A DNA stretch of 6,843 bases, from NCBI GenBank assembly GCA_017457555.1, contig JAFTHG010000122.1, positions 1-6,843 on the forward strand. The letters are read 5' to 3'. The notes under the pieces are model-generated. The model did no database searches and was not told where the DNA came from. It saw nothing but the letters and a program-made list of their open reading frames with translations. Position 1 is the first letter of the stretch; each line of letters begins with the position of its first letter. The position numbers were made by a program, and so were the translations under genes. The stretch is from Kiritimatiellia bacterium. Its GTDB lineage: Bacteria; Verrucomicrobiota; Kiritimatiellia; RFP12; DVOR01. This document shows, piece by piece, positions 4,493-6,843 of this stretch.

Positions 4493-6316
4493 ATGGCAAA
4501 GCTTACAGCAGATGCATTACGTGAAATGTATTTGAAGTTTTTTGAATCCAAGGGGCACACGATTATTTCCGGGGCTTCCGTTATTCCGGAAAATGACCCC
4601 ACGGTGCTCTTTACAACGGCGGGTATGCATCCTCTGGTGCCTTATTTGTTGGGTGAAAAGCATCCGGCCGGCACGCGTTTGACGGACGTGCAGAAGTGTG
4701 TCCGTACGGGGGATATTGAGGCTGTCGGCGATAGCGCACACTTGACCTTCTTTGAAATGCTGGGCAACTGGTCGTTGGGCGATTATTTCAAGAAGGACGC
4801 CATCGCATGGAGTTTTGAGTTTCTGACCAAGCATTTGGGCTTTGACCCCGCGCAACTCTCGGTGACGGTGTTTGAAGGTGAAGGCGATATTCCGCGTGAT
4901 GATGAAGCCATTGCCTACTGGAAAGAACAGGGCATTCCTGAAGATCACATCTATCCCAAGGGACGCGAAGATAACTGGTGGGGGCCGGCCGGAACCACAG
5001 GACCGTGCGGTCCGGACACCGAAATGTTCATTGACACGGGCAAGGAACCGTGCTGTGAAAGTTGTTCGCCGGGATGCGGATGCGGTAAGTATATCGAAAT
5101 CTGGAACGACGTCTTCATGCAGTACAACAAGACGGCAGAGGGCAAGTACGAACCGCTCGCACAGCACAATGTGGACACAGTCATGGGCGTGGAACGTACG
5201 ATTTGTATGTTGAACGGCTACAGGACCGTTTACGAATCGGAATTGTTCCTGCCGCTTCTGGATAAGATTCGCGAATTGTCGTCGCATACGTTGGATGATG
5301 AGAAGCGGATTCGTGCCGAACGCATCATCGCAGACCACATGCGTACCGCTACAATCATTTTAGGCGACCCCAAGGGTGGCGTGAAGCCAGGTAACGTGGG
5401 CGCAAATTACGTCCTGCGGCGCTTGATTCGCCGTGCGGTTCGTTATGGAATGGATTTGGGACTGCCCGCAGGCTTCACTGCAACAATGGCCGATATTGTG
5501 ATTGGCACTTATCGCAACTTCTATCCGGAATTAGTTGAAAAGCGTGATTTGATCCTTGCCGAATTGACCGCAGAAGAGCAGCGTTTCGCCAAAACCTTGA
5601 CGCAGGGCCGTCACGAATTTGAAAAGATTGCCAGTGTCATGGCGCAGCATGGGCAGACGCAGATCTCCGGGAAGACGGCATTTAAGCTGTATGATACCTA
5701 TGGTTTCCCGTTGGAATTAACGCAAGAGTTGGCCGCAGAGCGTGGCATGGACGTGGATATTGACGGTTTCAACAAGGCAGAAGCGAAGCACAAAGAGGCC
5801 TCCAAGCAGGGAGAAGGCGTCTTTAAGGGCGGTTTGGCTGACCATTCTGAACAGACCACACGTTTGCACACGGCGACGCACCTCTTGCACAAGGCGTTGA
5901 AACTGGTCTTGGGCGAGCATGTGAACCAGAAGGGCTCCAATATCACCGCAGAGCGTTTGCGCTTCGACTTCTCGCATGGTGAGAAGATGACCAAGGAACA
6001 ATTGGAGCAGGTGGAAGATTTGGTGAATGAACAAATCGTGCGTGCCTTGCCGATTGTGTGCGAAACCATGACTATTGAAGAAGCCAAGGCCGCAGGTGCA
6101 ACCGCCCTCTTTACGGCAAAGTATGGTGAACAAGTAAAGGTCTACACCATGGGCGATTTCTCCAAGGAAGTGTGCGGCGGCCCGCATGCTGAAAACACCT
6201 CGGAATTGGTTGCTTTCAAGATCCAGAAGGAAGAAAGCTCCTCTGCCGGTGTCCGCCGCATTAAGGCCATCATTGGTCAACCCGCCGCAGACAAACGTAA
6301 AGCAGCAGGTAAATAA
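4493..6316 (+). CDS. alaS: Compact alanyl-tRNA synthetase lacking the beta-barrel and C-Ala domains
   Basis: Attaches alanine to tRNA-Ala in the cytoplasm and clears mischarged Ser/Gly. 607 residues against about 875 for the E. coli enzyme. Class II core at 1-250: ENDPTVLFTTAGMHPLVPYL (33-52), motif 2 region R71-TGDIEAVGD and HLTFFEMLGNWS (83-94), NWWGPAGTTGPCGPDTEMF (161-179), a cysteine cluster C187, C188, C191, C195, C197 (possible Zn knuckle), and EIWNDVFMQYN (202-212). Motif 3/tRNA domain: GANYVLRRLIRRAVRYG (303-319) and KLYDTYGFPLELT (398-410). Editing domain from about 455: HTATH (H459, H463) and CGGPH (C561, H565), the four metal ligands, then SSAGVRRIKAI. Only about 25 residues link the tRNA domain to the editing domain, where E. 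coli has a beta-barrel of roughly 100. The protein ends just after the editing domain with no coiled coil or DHHA1/C-Ala. GGAG (4482-4485) is 7 nt before the ATG; tandem stops TAA-TAG and a terminator show the 3' end is natural, not a truncation. Confidence 0.97.
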   Translation: MAKLTADALREMYLKFFESKGHTIISGASVIPENDPTVLFTTAGMHPLVPYLLGEKHPAGTRLTDVQKCVRTGDIEAVGDSAHLTFFEMLGNWSLGDYFKKDAIAWSFEFLTKHLGFDPAQLSVTVFEGEGDIPRDDEAIAYWKEQGIPEDHIYPKGREDNWWGPAGTTGPCGPDTEMFIDTGKEPCCESCSPGCGCGKYIEIWNDVFMQYNKTAEGKYEPLAQHNVDTVMGVERTICMLNGYRTVYESELFLPLLDKIRELSSHTLDDEKRIRAERIIADHMRTATIILGDPKGGVKPGNVGANYVLRRLIRRAVRYGMDLGLPAGFTATMADIVIGTYRNFYPELVEKRDLILAELTAEEQRFAKTLTQGRHEFEKIASVMAQHGQTQISGKTAFKLYDTYGFPLELTQELAAERGMDVDIDGFNKAEAKHKEASKQGEGVFKGGLADHSEQTTRLHTATHLLHKALKLVLGEHVNQKGSNITAERLRFDFSHGEKMTKEQLEQVEDLVNEQIVRALPIVCETMTIEEAKAAGATALFTAKYGEQVKVYTMGDFSKEVCGGPHAENTSELVAFKIQKEESSSAGVRRIKAIIGQPAADKRKAAGK

Positions 6317-6333
6317 TAGCCATCATTCATGAT

Positions 6334-6374
6334 AAAAAACGATCAGGCGCAGTCCCTGCGCCTGATCGTTTTTT
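6334..6374. terminator. Bidirectional intrinsic terminator between convergent genes
   Basis: Perfect 13-bp GC-rich stem CGATCAGGCGCAG (6340-6352) with 6356-6368 and a TCC loop, flanked by A6 (6334-6339) and T7 (6369-6375), which extend the pairing to 19 bp. It terminates alaS on the plus strand and, through the A-tract read as U, the convergent gene ending at 6394. Confidence 0.95.
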
Positions 6375-6393
6375 TAGGAATGCATTAATGAAA

Positions 6394-6843
6394 TTACATT
6401 CGGGCGTCAAGCGAACGCCCTGTTTCAATGTGGTTGAAGTTGGGTAAAAGTGTTTGCAGAATCGTAACGATATCCGCTTTGCTTACATTTGGAGTATTGA
6501 AAGCTGAATGCAAGTCTTCAAAGATTTGCTCAATCTCCTGAATCGTACGTTGGGGTTTGTTATGAACGATTCCAAGATTAATGAATCGGTCTTCATCTTT
6601 GATATCTGTTTCGGTATAGAACTCCTCAAAAGTCTTTTCGCCACTGGTATTACTTTCAAAGAATTCGCATGGATAACCTGTGTCAAGCGTAGACATTGCG
6701 CTTTTTGCCTCGTCAGAAGTTTTGCATTCGTGACAGCCTAACTTCATCTGAGCTAACATTGCGCGTACGATACTGTCAAACGGAATCATATCACGTTCAG
6801 GAGAGAGTTTTGGATAAACAATATCTCCACTATCAGCCATAAC
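6394..6843 (-). CDS. C-terminal part of a polysaccharide-biosynthesis NDP-sugar epimerase/dehydratase (CapD/FlaA1-like), 5' end outside window
   Basis: 149 in-frame codons are visible, ending TAA at 6394-6396. The frame is open to the right edge (GTT precedes the ATG at 6838-6840), so that Met is probably internal. The segment opens with DIVYPKLSPERDMIPF, the post-Rossmann region of CapD/PseB-type extended SDR enzymes (usually ...VPK...), then TSGEKTFEEFYTE (65-77 counted from that Met), matching the GEKxxEE element of the family, and ends NFNHIETGRSLDARM. From memory this C-terminus resembles UDP-GlcNAc 4,6-dehydratase-like proteins that feed surface-glycan pathways. The NAD-binding GxxGxxG and catalytic YxxxK lie outside the window, so substrate and activity cannot be judged. 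AT-rich compared with alaS, like many glycan genes. Convergent with alaS across the shared terminator. Confidence 0.62.
   Translation of the reverse strand, partial: VMADSGDIVYPKLSPERDMIPFDSIVRAMLAQMKLGCHECKTSDEAKSAMSTLDTGYPCEFFESNTSGEKTFEEFYTETDIKDEDRFINLGIVHNKPQRTIQEIEQIFEDLHSAFNTPNVSKADIVTILQTLLPNFNHIETGRSLDARM

Overview
This is a bacterial window with a Gram-negative feel: exported proteins, short SD-led genes and intrinsic terminators. Two housekeeping genes, ilvD (minus) and alaS (plus), are divergently transcribed from a shared region of about 0.93 kb. They are flanked by visibly more AT-rich genes. The organism cannot be placed with confidence. The compact AlaRS, of a type I associate from memory with Patescibacteria and some other uncultured lineages, and the complete ilvD suggest an uncultured phylum that still makes branched-chain amino acids. 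A free-living or host-associated PVC-like bacterium is only a guess.

Left part (1-1790, minus strand, AT-rich). An accessory operon reads from about 1600 or 1720 leftwards. It encodes a 141-residue exported cysteine-rich protein, a 45-residue predicted coiled-coil protein, and an exported Sel1-repeat/trypsin-like (HtrA-type) protease. The protease runs off the window exactly at its catalytic-serine motif. The 141- and 45-residue genes lie in one reading frame, separated by a single TAA. The upstream region (1495-1787) holds two candidate promoters, a 14-bp perfect palindrome inside the spacer of the proximal one, and mutually exclusive inverted repeats.

Middle (1782-3634, minus strand). ilvD (dihydroxy-acid dehydratase, third step of Ile/Val synthesis) has a clear extended -10 promoter, a good SD and a strong intrinsic terminator.

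Intergenic 3573-4492. No convincing protein gene. It holds the two divergent promoters, a third good promoter pointing at ilvD from about 300 bp upstream, a four-copy 22-nt-period repeat containing TTTCAGCGA, a small hairpin, and a GC-rich block with potential for a branched fold.

Right part. alaS (607 codons, plus strand) encodes a compact alanyl-tRNA synthetase. It keeps the aminoacylation core and the editing domain, but lacks the beta-barrel between them and the C-terminal coiled coil/C-Ala domain. A long, perfect, bidirectional terminator separates it from the convergent 3' end of a polysaccharide-biosynthesis NDP-sugar epimerase/dehydratase, which is cut by the right edge of the window.

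A promoter word TGTGCTA recurs at four or five candidate start sites across the window and appears to be the local extended -10 signature. The most novel material is the accessory protease operon with its control region and the repeat-bearing ilvD-alaS intergenic region.
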